Shown piece after piece: positions 27,633 to 37,630 of a DNA stretch of 64,000 nucleotides; the first letter of the stretch is position 1; the number at the start of each line of letters is the position of its first letter. Below the pieces are notes generated by a model, which was given only the letters and a program-made list of their open reading frames with translations, was not told the DNA's origin and made no database searches. Location of the stretch: assembly GCF_012933655.1 (NCBI RefSeq), contig NZ_JABBJJ010000014.1, forward strand, positions 1-64,000. Direction: 5' to 3'. The position numbers and the translations under genes are program-made. This stretch comes from Pyxidicoccus fallax. Lineage in GTDB: Bacteria > Myxococcota > Myxococcia > Myxococcales > Myxococcaceae.

Positions 27633-28112
27633 TCAGCGTGCCGCGGCGGGTGGCGGCGCCCCCACCTCGGTGGAGGCCGCGCCGGGCCCGGAGATCGCTC
27701 GCCCCTGGATGCGCAGGTTCATCACGTCCGGCTCGGTGACGAAGGCCGGGTAGAAGACGGTGACGCGCCCATTCCCATTCGAGATGAGCACGGGGTCGCG
27801 CTCGGGCGCGGAGAACACCCGCACGCCCGTGTCCTTCACGGTGCCGTCGGTGCGCACGCGCGCGCCGGAGACGTCGGACTGGAACTCGAGCTCCGGGTAG
27901 CCCTCGGTCGCGGTGGTCTGCTCCCAGGCGAGCCAGAAGTCGGTGCCGTCGAAGGTCGCGGTGACCTGGATGTGGAAGCGGTCGTCCACGGTCTCCACGG
28001 TGATGGGCGTGTCCTCCAGCACGTTGCCGCCGGCATCCACCCGGACGGCCAGCACGTCCTTGTTCACGCCGGGGGCCGCGGAGGTCGTCCACGCCAGCAG
28101 CGTGTTCGTTAT
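27633..28112 (-). pseudogene. 3' remnant of a secreted repeat protein
   Basis: About 158 codons on the minus strand read like the C-terminal end of a secreted repeat protein (TDFWLAWEQTT, SGARVRTDGTVKDTGVRVFS). These recall the W(x)D / GTRVSPDGT repeats of large myxobacterial surface proteins. Coding character stops abruptly at about 28112, beside a lower-GC stretch, and no start or signal sequence exists. I infer a 5'-truncated gene left by a deletion or insertion. Confidence 0.6.
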
Positions 28113-28212
28113 CTGGTGGCATCTACAATTGTTGAACGGGAGACGTCGCGCACTCACTCCGGGTGTGACGAATGGGTGGCCGGAGGTCCCGGACTGTGGC
28201 TGAGTCGCGCGC

Positions 28213-29214
28213 ATGATGCGTCCGCTCCTCGCCGCCTCGCTCCTGTTGCTCGTATCAGGCTGTGCCCGCTCCGCGGCCACCCGTTCCGCGAGTCCCGCGC
28301 CCACCGGAGAGACCTTGCAGGACGGCTGGCAGTCACCGCTCCACCAAGACCATCCGCTCGTGGGACGCATCTGGAACGTGAAGGCGGCGCGCTTCGTGGA
28401 CGAGGCGGAGCTGCTCGCGGCGCTGCGAGACGCGCGCTTCGTGGTGCTGGGCGAGCGGCACGACCAGCCGGACCACCACCGGCTCCAGGCGAAGCTGGTG
28501 CGAGAGCTGGGGAGCGGAGGGCGGAAGCCGGCGCTGGCCTTCGAGATGCTGGATGTGGAGCAGCAGCCGGCGGTGGACGCGTCGCTCGCGAAGGCACCGG
28601 GGGACGCGGATGCGCTCGCGATCGCGGTGGACTGGGCGCGCAGTGGATGGCCGGACTGGTCGCTGTACCGGCCGGTGTTCTCCGCGGGGCTGGAGGCGGG
28701 GCTTCCGGTGGTGGCGGCGAACCTCCCCCGGGCGAAGGTGCGCGAGGTGGTGATGCGCGGACCGGAAGCGCTGGAGGCGCCGCTGCGCGAGAGGCTGGGG
28801 CTGGACACGCCGCTGCCGGAGGACGTGGCGAAGGACATGCGCCAGGAGCAGGACCAATCGCACTGCGGGCACCTGCCCCAGGAGATGCTGGGGCCCATGG
28901 TGCAGGCCCAGCGGGCGCGGGACGCGCACCTGGCGGACCGGCTGCTGGATGCGGACCGGGGCGACGGCGGCGTGCTCATCACCGGCAATGGGCACGCGCG
29001 CACGGACCGGGGCGTGCCCGCGCACCTGTCGCGCCGCGCACCCGAGCGGAAGGTGCTCGCGGTGGGCCTGTTGGAGGTCGACGCGAAGTCGCTCGAGCCG
29101 AAGGACTACGCGGCCTCCTATTCCACGGGCGCCCTGCCCTTCGACTACGTGTGGTTCACCCCGGCGATGCCCATGGAGGACCCGTGCGCCTCGCTGCGGG
29201 AGCGCAAGCGCTAG
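28213..29214 (+). CDS. ChaN-like iron/haem-uptake lipoprotein
   Basis: The 333-residue product has a lipoprotein signal (lipobox VSGC). It then has the ChaN domain, marked by VVLGERHDQPDHHRLQ near residues 77-92, LAFEMLDVEQQ, and a late ITGNGHARTDRGV. ChaN-family proteins bind haem or iron at the outer membrane. The lone position gives no further clue. It converges with the pseudouridine synthase gene, with a 9-bp gap. Confidence 0.85.
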   Translation: MMRPLLAASLLLLVSGCARSAATRSASPAPTGETLQDGWQSPLHQDHPLVGRIWNVKAARFVDEAELLAALRDARFVVLGERHDQPDHHRLQAKLVRELGSGGRKPALAFEMLDVEQQPAVDASLAKAPGDADALAIAVDWARSGWPDWSLYRPVFSAGLEAGLPVVAANLPRAKVREVVMRGPEALEAPLRERLGLDTPLPEDVAKDMRQEQDQSHCGHLPQEMLGPMVQAQRARDAHLADRLLDADRGDGGVLITGNGHARTDRGVPAHLSRRAPERKVLAVGLLEVDAKSLEPKDYAASYSTGALPFDYVWFTPAMPMEDPCASLRERKR

Positions 29215-29223
29215 GACGGGGAC

Positions 29224-30144
29224 TCAGCCGCCGCGCAGCACGGTCAGCGCGCGCTGGAAGTCCTCGGGCAGCGGAGCTTCCACTCGCACCTGCTGCCCCG
29301 ATGCCGGGCTGGGCAACTCCAGGCGGAAGGCGTGCAGCGCCTGCCGTCCCAGCGCCTTCGCCGCGGGGTGGGAGCGCGCCTCCTCGGTGCCGTAGAGCGA
29401 GTCCGCGAGCACCGGGAAACCGGCCTCGGAGAGCTGCACGCGAATCTGGTGGGTGCGTCCGGTGTCCAGGTCCACCTCCAGCAGCGCGGCGCCGGGGAAG
29501 CGCTCGCGGACCTCGAAGGACAGGGCAGCGCGGCGCGCGGACGGCACGCGCGTGGTGAAGCGGCGCGGATCCTTCGGGTCGCGGGCGTAGGGGCCCTCCA
29601 GCCGGCCCTGCTCGGGCGGATGGCCGAGCACGAGCGTCCAGTACCGCTTGTCCACCTGCTTCTCCTGGAACGCGCGCAGCAGCGCGGCGGCGGCCGTGTC
29701 CGTGCGGGCGAAAGCCAGACATCCACTCGTCTCGCGGTCCAACCGGTGCACCACCCCGGGTTGCGCCAGGCCCTCCACGTCGAACGGGGGCTGCTGCGCG
29801 GCGAGCAACCCCACCACGGATGGGGCGCGCCCTTCGGGCTCCACGACGAGCCCCGGCGGCTTGTTCACGATGACGAGGGCCGCGTCGTCATGGAGCACGG
29901 GCAACTCCGGGCCCTCGGCGGACACGGTGGGCGCGGCGCGCGGCTCGGGCCGCTCGATTTCGATTTCCTCCCCGCCCCACAGCTTGCGCGTGGGCTGGCA
30001 CTTCTTGCCCCGGATGCGCACCGCCCCCGAGTCGATGAGCGCGCGGGCCCGCTCCGGCGTGAAGCCCGGCACGTGCTTCGAGAGGAAACGGTCGAGCCGC
30101 TCACCTGCGGCCTCGCGGGGAACCTGGACCTTCTGCAGCGCCAT
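29224..30144 (-). CDS. RluA-family pseudouridine synthase
   Basis: The 306-residue product has an S4 RNA-binding domain (residues about 10-60, ERLDRFLSKHVPGFTPERAR) and a catalytic domain with HRLDRETSG, whose Asp is the nucleophile. DTGRTHQIRVQL follows. The ATG at 30144 follows GGGAGGGAC. It isomerises specific uridines in rRNA or tRNA; the RluD/RluC-like target is not assigned. Confidence 0.92.
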   Translation of the reverse strand: MALQKVQVPREAAGERLDRFLSKHVPGFTPERARALIDSGAVRIRGKKCQPTRKLWGGEEIEIERPEPRAAPTVSAEGPELPVLHDDAALVIVNKPPGLVVEPEGRAPSVVGLLAAQQPPFDVEGLAQPGVVHRLDRETSGCLAFARTDTAAAALLRAFQEKQVDKRYWTLVLGHPPEQGRLEGPYARDPKDPRRFTTRVPSARRAALSFEVRERFPGAALLEVDLDTGRTHQIRVQLSEAGFPVLADSLYGTEEARSHPAAKALGRQALHAFRLELPSPASGQQVRVEAPLPEDFQRALTVLRGG

Positions 30145-30224
30145 GTCCCTCCCGTCCCCCAACCCGCGTCGCGAGTCAACGTCCGCGAGCCGGTGGACGT
30201 CCACCGAGGTACGGTGCGAGCTGC

Positions 30225-30947
30225 ATGAAATACGCGGCGGCCTTCACTCTCTTCACGGTGCTCCTGGGCTTCCTGGCCCTCCGGCTCGGAGGCGCATGGC
30301 TGCTCCTGCTCTGGCCGGCCGCGAGCTTCAGCCTCGTGGCGCTCGCCTATGGCGGAGTCGGCCCGAGGCTTCTCGGGAAGCAGCCGGATGGACGGATGCG
30401 GCCCTGGGCGGTGCTCGTGCTCCTGCCCTATCTGCTGTTCACGTGGGCCACGTGGCACCTCGCGCGCGTGCTCTCCCGAGAGCCGGCCCATGCCGAGGTG
30501 GTGCCGGGAGTCCTCGTGGGACGCCGGCTGCTGTCCGGTGAGCTGCCTGCCGGGGTGGGCACCGTGCTCGACCTGACCGCCGAGTTCATCGAGCCGGCCG
30601 GAATCCGCCGGGCGGCCCGCTACGTGTCGCTGCCCATCCTGGACGCCTCGACGCTGCCGGTGGGCCGCGTGGCTCCGGTCCTCCGCGAGTTGGCCACGCT
30701 GCCGGGGCCCGTGTACGTGCACTGCGCCCAGGGTCACGGCCGCACCGGCATGATTGCCGCCGCGCTCCTCGTGGCCCGGGGTGACGCGCCCGATGCGAAG
30801 ACCGCGCTGGCCCTCATCCAGCGGGTGCGGCCCGGTGTCCGCGTCTCACCGGCGCAGGCGCACGCGCTCGATGAACTGGCGGAGGCGCTTGGAGTGCCCG
30901 TCAGTGGTGGAACGGCCCCGACGCTGGGAGGGGTCACCACTCGCTGA
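30225..30947 (+). CDS. Membrane-anchored dual-specificity protein phosphatase
   Basis: The 240-residue product has two to three N-terminal membrane segments (FTLFTVLLGFLAL, WLLLLWPAASFSLVAL, WAVLVLLPYLLFTWAT). A cytoplasmic catalytic domain follows with VHCAQGHGRTG, which is the CX5R signature with nucleophile Cys about 167 and Arg about 173. A conserved Asp (ILDAST) likely acts as general acid. It should remove phosphate from proteins or a lipid; the substrate is unknown. The gene ends just upstream of a tRNA-end repeat. Confidence 0.85.
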   Translation: MKYAAAFTLFTVLLGFLALRLGGAWLLLLWPAASFSLVALAYGGVGPRLLGKQPDGRMRPWAVLVLLPYLLFTWATWHLARVLSREPAHAEVVPGVLVGRRLLSGELPAGVGTVLDLTAEFIEPAGIRRAARYVSLPILDASTLPVGRVAPVLRELATLPGPVYVHCAQGHGRTGMIAAALLVARGDAPDAKTALALIQRVRPGVRVSPAQAHALDELAEALGVPVSGGTAPTLGGVTTR

Positions 30948-30982
30948 CGACACAAACGGCGCGAACTCCCCCAACTCGGGGG

Positions 30983-31060
30983 CACGGGTTCAAGTCCCGT
31001 ACTCCTCGCCATTGAGAGCTTGGCAATCCTCAGGGGTTGCTGGGCTTTTCCTCCGTCCCC
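30983..31060 (+). repeat. tRNA 3'-end repeat, left copy (candidate attL)
   Basis: This stretch reads as a tRNA T-arm (ACGGG-TTCAAGT-CCCGT), acceptor 3' strand ACTCCTC, discriminator G and CCA, followed by about 50 bp of flank. The same sequence recurs in direct orientation at 36708-36791 with few differences. A full tRNA is not convincing here. It marks a likely integration boundary. Confidence 0.65.
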
Positions 31061-31257
31061 CTGTGTGCCCTCAGTGTGCCCCTCCGGCGTCGGCTCTCTG
31101 GCGAGGCTTCTTCCGCCTGCTCAACCACCACACCCGCCGGGGCATGGTGCTCTGGCGGGGCTGTTCTTGCGGCGCTGGTACAGCGTCCACCCGGACAGGA
31201 AGGGACGCCTCCTACCCTTCCTGCCCGGGGCCCCTTCCCCGCGCTCTCGGAGGCTTC

Positions 31258-31524
31258 GTGGCATCGCATGACGCGCACGCTGCCCTTGTCGTCTGCTGGC
31301 AGTCCGGACGCCTCCGCGTGGTCCGTCTGGGCACGCAGCCGCCCCACCTGGAGGTGTACGACGGGCCTGACGGCGAGGCACACACATGGTACGTGCCCGC
31401 GCTCCCCTGGGCCGAGTCGCCCGCGGTGAGCGCCCTCGTCTGGGAGCGGGTTTTCGAGTTGGCGCGGGGTGCGTCGCCCGTCACCGGAAGCCGGCCGAGT
31501 CGTTCCAGTCCGACACGGGAATGA
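31258..31524 (+). CDS. Short hypothetical protein or remnant next to the tRNA-end repeat
   Basis: A GTG at 31258 follows GGAGGCTTC and opens 88 codons that read like real protein (AALVVCWQSGRLRVVRLG, then HTWYVPALPWAESPAV). Its last 15 codons overlap the 3' end of the convergent Imm11 gene. The 5' flank to the repeat has no recognisable gene. It may be a fragment of a larger gene cut by the insertion. Function is unknown. Confidence 0.4.
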   Translation: MASHDAHAALVVCWQSGRLRVVRLGTQPPHLEVYDGPDGEAHTWYVPALPWAESPAVSALVWERVFELARGASPVTGSRPSRSSPTRE

Positions 31525-32062
31525 AGCGGAGCCCCTCCGGCGGCGGCGTCAACGCGAGCACCCGGTCCACGACGCTGCGATGAAAGAGATACACCGATGT
31601 GGATTCTGCCAGCACGAAGAGCAGGCGCTGAGCTAGCGGTACCTTCGACAGCACATCCTCGTCGAGTACCAGGGCATCCAGGCTTAGCAGCAGAAGCCCG
31701 CTGGGCGATGGGGTGAATATGGAGCGGCGCCGGTCCAAGCACGGCAGCCTGTTGTACACGTGGACCAGCCAGTAACGCAGCACGCTGTCCCCCACAGCCA
31801 CGTCCGCGGGGACGAGCTGGGCTCCGGGGAGCTCGAACTGCGCGAGCACCTCCATGAGACGTTGCGACACCACCGGAGCAGGCAGGCTGTGGTGGTCAAC
31901 CATGATGGGCCTGGGCGGCACCGGCTCTGCAACGCGGAGCTGGACCGGGGTCTCGACGCTGACCGGTCGTCCCTTGCGAAACATGCTCGCGCTCTGGTTC
32001 CACCCAAGCAGCGGATGGGTGTTGGAGACGGCGCGCTCGATGACAAAGTACTCGCGTTGCAC
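31481..32062 (-). CDS. Imm11-family (DUF1629) immunity protein
   Basis: The 193-residue product starts at a GTG with GGGGGAG six bases upstream, 2 bp after the stop of the AHH toxin gene. It carries sequence I associate with the imm11 family: FVIERAVSNTHPLLGW, VDHHSLPAPVVSQRLMEVLA, ELPGAQLVPADV and CLDRRRS. The toxin-first, immunity-second order and the tight coupling support a toxin-immunity pair. It would bind and neutralise the toxin in the producing cell and its kin. Confidence 0.85.
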   Translation of the reverse strand: MQREYFVIERAVSNTHPLLGWNQSASMFRKGRPVSVETPVQLRVAEPVPPRPIMVDHHSLPAPVVSQRLMEVLAQFELPGAQLVPADVAVGDSVLRYWLVHVYNRLPCLDRRRSIFTPSPSGLLLLSLDALVLDEDVLSKVPLAQRLLFVLAESTSVYLFHRSVVDRVLALTPPPEGLRFIPVSDWNDSAGFR

Positions 32063-32064
32063 GA

Positions 32065-32805
32065 CTACTCCCCCACCTGCAGCGCCCGCCGAGCGAGGGG
32101 CTTTCGAGTAGCCCCGTGAACGGCACCATGCCGTCGCCCGCGTGGACACTCCCGCGACGCCTTCTCTGGAATGTGATGCGCGCCAGCGCATCCACGCCCA
32201 CCGTCTCGGTAGTCCAGCCCATCGCTGCTCAGCGTCCAGGCGAAGGACGCCACCTTCGCGAGAATGGCAGCGCTCAGCCGGTCCAACTCACTGACGAGCG
32301 AGGCAGGCGACACGCAGAAGGCGCCTGCCTCAACAATGTCCGCCACCTCCGACAGCTTGGCGGTGACAGCCTTGGGGTACGCCATGTTGACGTCGTGAGC
32401 CCAGCCGGCGGCGTGGTTGCCGCGATGGACGGGCACGTGGAGCTCACATGCGATGTCCATCCGGGACGGCAGCATGACGCCATTCTCGCGGCGGTTGATG
32501 TCGTAGCCGAACTCGCGGCAATACCGCGCCCAATCCTCGTCGTCGTCCATGGCCTCGGAGCAGATGAGGTGGTGCGCGGCGATGGAGCGGAGCCCCGTGT
32601 ACCACGGGTGCTCTTCGGGCTTTTGCCCGTCCAAGATGGCGTCGCTGAGCAGCCACGAGTTGCCGAGGCTGCTGCCCCAACTCGGGGCGAAGGGGTGCCC
32701 CGGCTTCCCGCAGTACTCGCACGGAGACTTCTTCACGGACTGCGGCCCGTCGCCTGGCTTGGACTGGAGGAACATGACTCGGCGACCGCGGATGATGACG
32801 GGCAT
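32065..32805 (-). CDS. AHH-domain nuclease toxin
   Basis: The 246-residue product has a possible zinc site at CEYC (29-32) and the AHH motif at 77-79 (SIAAHHLICSEAM). NRRENGVMLPSRMD and HVPVHRGNHAAG follow, as in AHH (HNH/ENDO VII fold) nucleases of polymorphic toxin systems. The C-terminus after residue 190 is Arg/Gly-rich. It lacks an obvious secretion signal. It is paired with the Imm11 gene 2 bp downstream. The catalytic His-His is present, so it is probably active on nucleic acid. Confidence 0.85.
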   Translation of the reverse strand: MPVIIRGRRVMFLQSKPGDGPQSVKKSPCEYCGKPGHPFAPSWGSSLGNSWLLSDAILDGQKPEEHPWYTGLRSIAAHHLICSEAMDDDEDWARYCREFGYDINRRENGVMLPSRMDIACELHVPVHRGNHAAGWAHDVNMAYPKAVTAKLSEVADIVEAGAFCVSPASLVSELDRLSAAILAKVASFAWTLSSDGLDYRDGGRGCAGAHHIPEKASRECPRGRRHGAVHGATRKPLARRALQVGE

Positions 32806-33234
32806 GGAGTCAGGAGACCTCCATGCCCAATCAACTCAAAAGTGTCCGCCAGGGTCGTAATCCATGCAATAGCAGACACTGTGGCGGATGCGAGCGCTCA
32901 CGCCGTGCGGCCCAAGCCCTCACGACGGGCCTGCTCCAGCCGGCGGGCAGCCACCTCTACGGCCTTCAGGCTCAGATCCACCAGCTTCAACGTGGAGTCG
33001 TGCTTCCCCACCCGGCGCAGCTCCGTCTTGGCGCATAAGAGGGATGGGGGCCCTTGTTGAGGGGGAGGGAGAATGCAGAGGGGCCGAGGAGGGCCGCTGA
33101 CGGGGCCGCCCGAGCGATGCTCCCGGCCGGTGGACAGGCCGCTTGAGCCCCCTGGGCGCGGAATCTCGCTGAACCAACACTGACTACAGGGAGGAAGGGA
33201 GCACAAACCCCCTCCCTCCCCAAGACTTCACAGA
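32806..33234. other. Gene-poor spacer with toxin upstream region and a dispersed repeat
   Basis: No convincing gene is seen in these 429 bp. A minus-strand stretch near 32900-33030 resembles coding sequence (LKLVDLSLKAVEVAARRLEQ) without a start and may be a remnant. From 33034 to 33156 lies a repeat shared with 56381-56503. Confidence 0.5.
33034..33156 (+). repeat. Dispersed 120-bp repeat, copy A
   Basis: This copy begins CATAAGAGGGATGGGG and ends near CCGCTTGAGCCCCCTGGG. It is about 90 percent identical by eye to 56381-56503, which abuts an IS66 fossil. A mobile-element end or a MITE is likely. Confidence 0.65.
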
Positions 33235-34746
33235 CTACGGGCTGAACGTACCCGTGAGCACGCTGGCACGGGCGCGGGGCAGGGCGCGCTTGAACGGGCT
33301 CGTCGCCAGGTCGGAGCCGGGCTGGTACCAGCTCTGGATTTCAGCGAAGTACGTCTGGCCCGACTGGAGCACGCCCGGGGGCAGGTACACGCTCTGCAGG
33401 TCGGTGTGCAGCGACGTCACGCGCGACGCGATGGTGGCGCCATTGCTCGTGCTCAGCCGGTAGATGTTCACCACGTAGTTGGTGGCCGTGCCAATCAGCG
33501 GCTTCGACCAGCGCAGCGAGGCGTCGGTGCCCACGCCCGTGAGGTTCTGGAACGCGCCACGGGTGTTGACGAGGGGCGCCTGCACCGGACCGACGAGGGG
33601 CTCCACCGGGGCGGAGGAGAACGCGCTTGCCTCCTGGTCCATGCGGATGTCCACGCTCATGGTGACGGGCGTCGCCGTCCCCAACGCGTAGGTCTTCGTG
33701 AAGCCCGCGGCGGCCAACGCCACCTTCTGCCACGTCGCCGGCAGCGGGTTGTTGTAGGCCATGTTCCCCGTGACGATGTCCGTCTTCAGCGCGTCAGGAT
33801 TGAGCTTCACCAGAAGCGGCGGCCCACTGATGGACGCGAGCGCCTGGCCCACCGCGGCCGGCCGCGCGGACATCCAGATCTCGTTGTACGTGCTCACCGC
33901 GCTCGGGTTCACCTGGGTGCGCAGGGCGTCGAACGCCGAGCGCCTCCAGTCCACCGAGAATGTGCCCGTCGCGGCGGGCTGGGTGAAGGTCCCACTGACG
34001 CTGGCCGACTGGCCCTCCGTCTGCGCCAGGTTCGCGTTGAGCACCTTGTGCATCGAGCGGTAGGGCACGCCATTGGGGCTCGACTGCAGCCGCATCTGGG
34101 CCAGCGAGAACACATCCCCGAGGCTGCTGTCGAGCAGCATGGGGTTGAGCATGTTGGCGTAATCGAAGTTCAGCGCGGAGAACGACGTCGCGCCCGCCAG
34201 GGGGAACCCCGTCTCATTGCCGAAGAGGTAGCCGAACGCCCCCGGGTTCAATGAATACATGTCCATGTAGTCCCCCGACTGCCAGGGAGACAGGCCGGAA
34301 GCGGACACCGTCACGGGGGTCGACAGCGAGGCGAAGGAGCCATCACGGCCCCACTCGGTGGAGCCCAGGTCGAACGTGCGGCCCGTGCTCACCAGGTAGC
34401 GCGTGCCCACCTTCAGGTAGATGCGGCCGGACGGGACGTTGGGCACGGAGATGCTGCCATCCGCGGCGCCCGAGCCCGGATACGCCGTGAACGCCCCCGT
34501 CGTTGAATCCCGCGTGTAGGCTACCACCGACGTGGCGGACTGGTTGTAGGGCGTCGTCACGTTGCCTGACGAGGTGACGAACGTCACCGGGCTCGTACCG
34601 GTGACCTGGGTGTTCAGCCCCTGGATGACCTGGGCGGCGGAGTCTTCCGCGACGGAGGACTCCATCGCCTCGCCTTCCTCGATGCCCGCGCAGCCGGCCC
34701 CCGTCAGTCCGACGAGGAGACCGAGGGAAAACAATGAGCTTTTCAT
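33235..34746 (-). CDS. Lipoprotein of unknown function in the accessory block
   Basis: The 503-residue product starts MKSSLFSLGLLVGLTGAGC, a lipoprotein signal with lipobox GAGC. The mature protein is Ser/Thr-rich and beta-rich. The last 100 residues resemble an FN3-like module (TNYVVNIYRLSTSNGATI). I prefer the ATG at 34746; another lies at 34797. The promoter region is AT-rich and has two CGCGTCTG copies 19 bp apart at 34811 and 34830. No family is recognised. Confidence 0.72.
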   Translation of the reverse strand: MKSSLFSLGLLVGLTGAGCAGIEEGEAMESSVAEDSAAQVIQGLNTQVTGTSPVTFVTSSGNVTTPYNQSATSVVAYTRDSTTGAFTAYPGSGAADGSISVPNVPSGRIYLKVGTRYLVSTGRTFDLGSTEWGRDGSFASLSTPVTVSASGLSPWQSGDYMDMYSLNPGAFGYLFGNETGFPLAGATSFSALNFDYANMLNPMLLDSSLGDVFSLAQMRLQSSPNGVPYRSMHKVLNANLAQTEGQSASVSGTFTQPAATGTFSVDWRRSAFDALRTQVNPSAVSTYNEIWMSARPAAVGQALASISGPPLLVKLNPDALKTDIVTGNMAYNNPLPATWQKVALAAAGFTKTYALGTATPVTMSVDIRMDQEASAFSSAPVEPLVGPVQAPLVNTRGAFQNLTGVGTDASLRWSKPLIGTATNYVVNIYRLSTSNGATIASRVTSLHTDLQSVYLPPGVLQSGQTYFAEIQSWYQPGSDLATSPFKRALPRARASVLTGTFSP

Positions 34747-34865
34747 GATGATGACATCCCGTTGAGAAGCGGCGTCCGGAATGGTGCCGCTCGACATGAT
34801 TTATATCTCGCGCGTCTGACATTGATTGACGCGTCTGGGTTTTGATTTCTCTCTCTCGAAAGCTG

Positions 34866-36605
<1,740 letters not shown>

Positions 36606-36707
36606 GAGAACGGGACAAGACGGGATGGGGCGGCACAAGAACCGACGTGAGCTAACGGCGATAGCGGGCAACAGCGCGTCCTGCCTGGGGTTTGCAATCG
36701 CCTTGCC

Positions 36708-36791
36708 CACGGGTTCAAGCCCCGTACTCCTCGCCATGGAGAGCCTGGCAATCCTCAGGGGTTGCTGGGCTTTGCTTTTTCCTCCGTCCCC
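36708..36791 (+). repeat. tRNA 3'-end repeat, right copy (candidate attR)
   Basis: This is a direct copy of 30983-31060, offset by 5725 bp. It has the same T-arm, acceptor end, CCA and about 50 bp of flank, including CAATCCTCAGGGGTTGCTGG. The bracketed interval holds the toxin-immunity pair, a lipoprotein and the IS91 element. Confidence 0.65.
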
Positions 36792-36861
36792 GTCTCCGGA
36801 GGCCGGCGGCCCGGAGGCCCTGGAGATGGTTGCGGTCCCCTGCTTCGGGTAGGAAGAGGGC

Positions 36862-37560
36862 ATGAGACTCGACGAACTCGGCCGTGAGATGACCTTCGAG
36901 GAGCTGGCCGAGCGCTATCGCGGCCACGACCAGTGGAGCTGGTTCCTGGAGACAAGAGCTCTCGTCACCGCGGAGGTGCGCCCGCGCCTCGTCGAAGGAA
37001 GCGTCATCACCACCGAGAACCTGGAGACCGGGGATGGCCCGTGGGCGCTCATCATCGATGGGGACCTGGTGACCACGGGGGACATCGTCTTCAGGACGGG
37101 CGACTACGCCACCAGCGCCCTCCTCGTGATGGGCCACCTCCGCGCCCGGAACCTCGAGTACAGCGGGAGCGCGCGCGTGGTGGTGGACCGCGACCTCACG
37201 GCGTCCGGCGTCATCGTCGGCTCTTGGGGAGTGGACGGCGCGGTGCTGGGAGTGAGCGGCACGCTGACCGCGCTGGCGGTGCTGCTGGACCCCCACACCC
37301 CCATCTGGGCGAACGCGGGCGGGCCTCGCTCCGTCCCCGAGGCCTACCGCACCCTCATCGTCGGTGGCCGGGGCTGGCAGGAGTTCACGCCCGACATCGA
37401 CTCCGATGACCTCGAGCGGCACGAACAGCTCTTCGTGCCCGAGGTGCTCGAGCGCGGCATCCTCGACCGCTCCAAGGCGATGGAGCGTGCCGAGCGCGGC
37501 GCCAGCCCGTTCCTCCCCGAGGTGGAGCAGGCGCTGCGGGCGAAAAAGGGGCTCGCCTAG
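36862..37560 (+). CDS. Predicted beta-helix protein, function unknown
   Basis: The 232-residue product has a central run of short alternating strands (ALIIDGDLVTTGDIVF, ALLVMGHLRARNLEYSGSA, VVVDRDLTASGVIVGS). It reads like a right-handed or polymer-forming beta-helix, somewhat like bactofilins. The flanking parts are acidic and helical. No signal peptide is seen, so it is probably cytoplasmic. No named family is recognised. Confidence 0.72.
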   Translation: MRLDELGREMTFEELAERYRGHDQWSWFLETRALVTAEVRPRLVEGSVITTENLETGDGPWALIIDGDLVTTGDIVFRTGDYATSALLVMGHLRARNLEYSGSARVVVDRDLTASGVIVGSWGVDGAVLGVSGTLTALAVLLDPHTPIWANAGGPRSVPEAYRTLIVGGRGWQEFTPDIDSDDLERHEQLFVPEVLERGILDRSKAMERAERGASPFLPEVEQALRAKKGLA

Positions 37561-37630
37561 TTCCAGGGGTTGGAGAAGCGCGGGTCCTGGACCTTCAGGG
37601 TTGAGCCCTCACCGAGAGGGTGACCGAAGC

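Noticed and set aside
30928-31011. A complete tRNA gene
   Set aside because: GAGGGGT at 30928 can pair with ACTCCTC at 31001, but it lies inside the phosphatase gene and no proper D-arm or anticodon arm is found between. I treat only the 3' end as a tRNA remnant.
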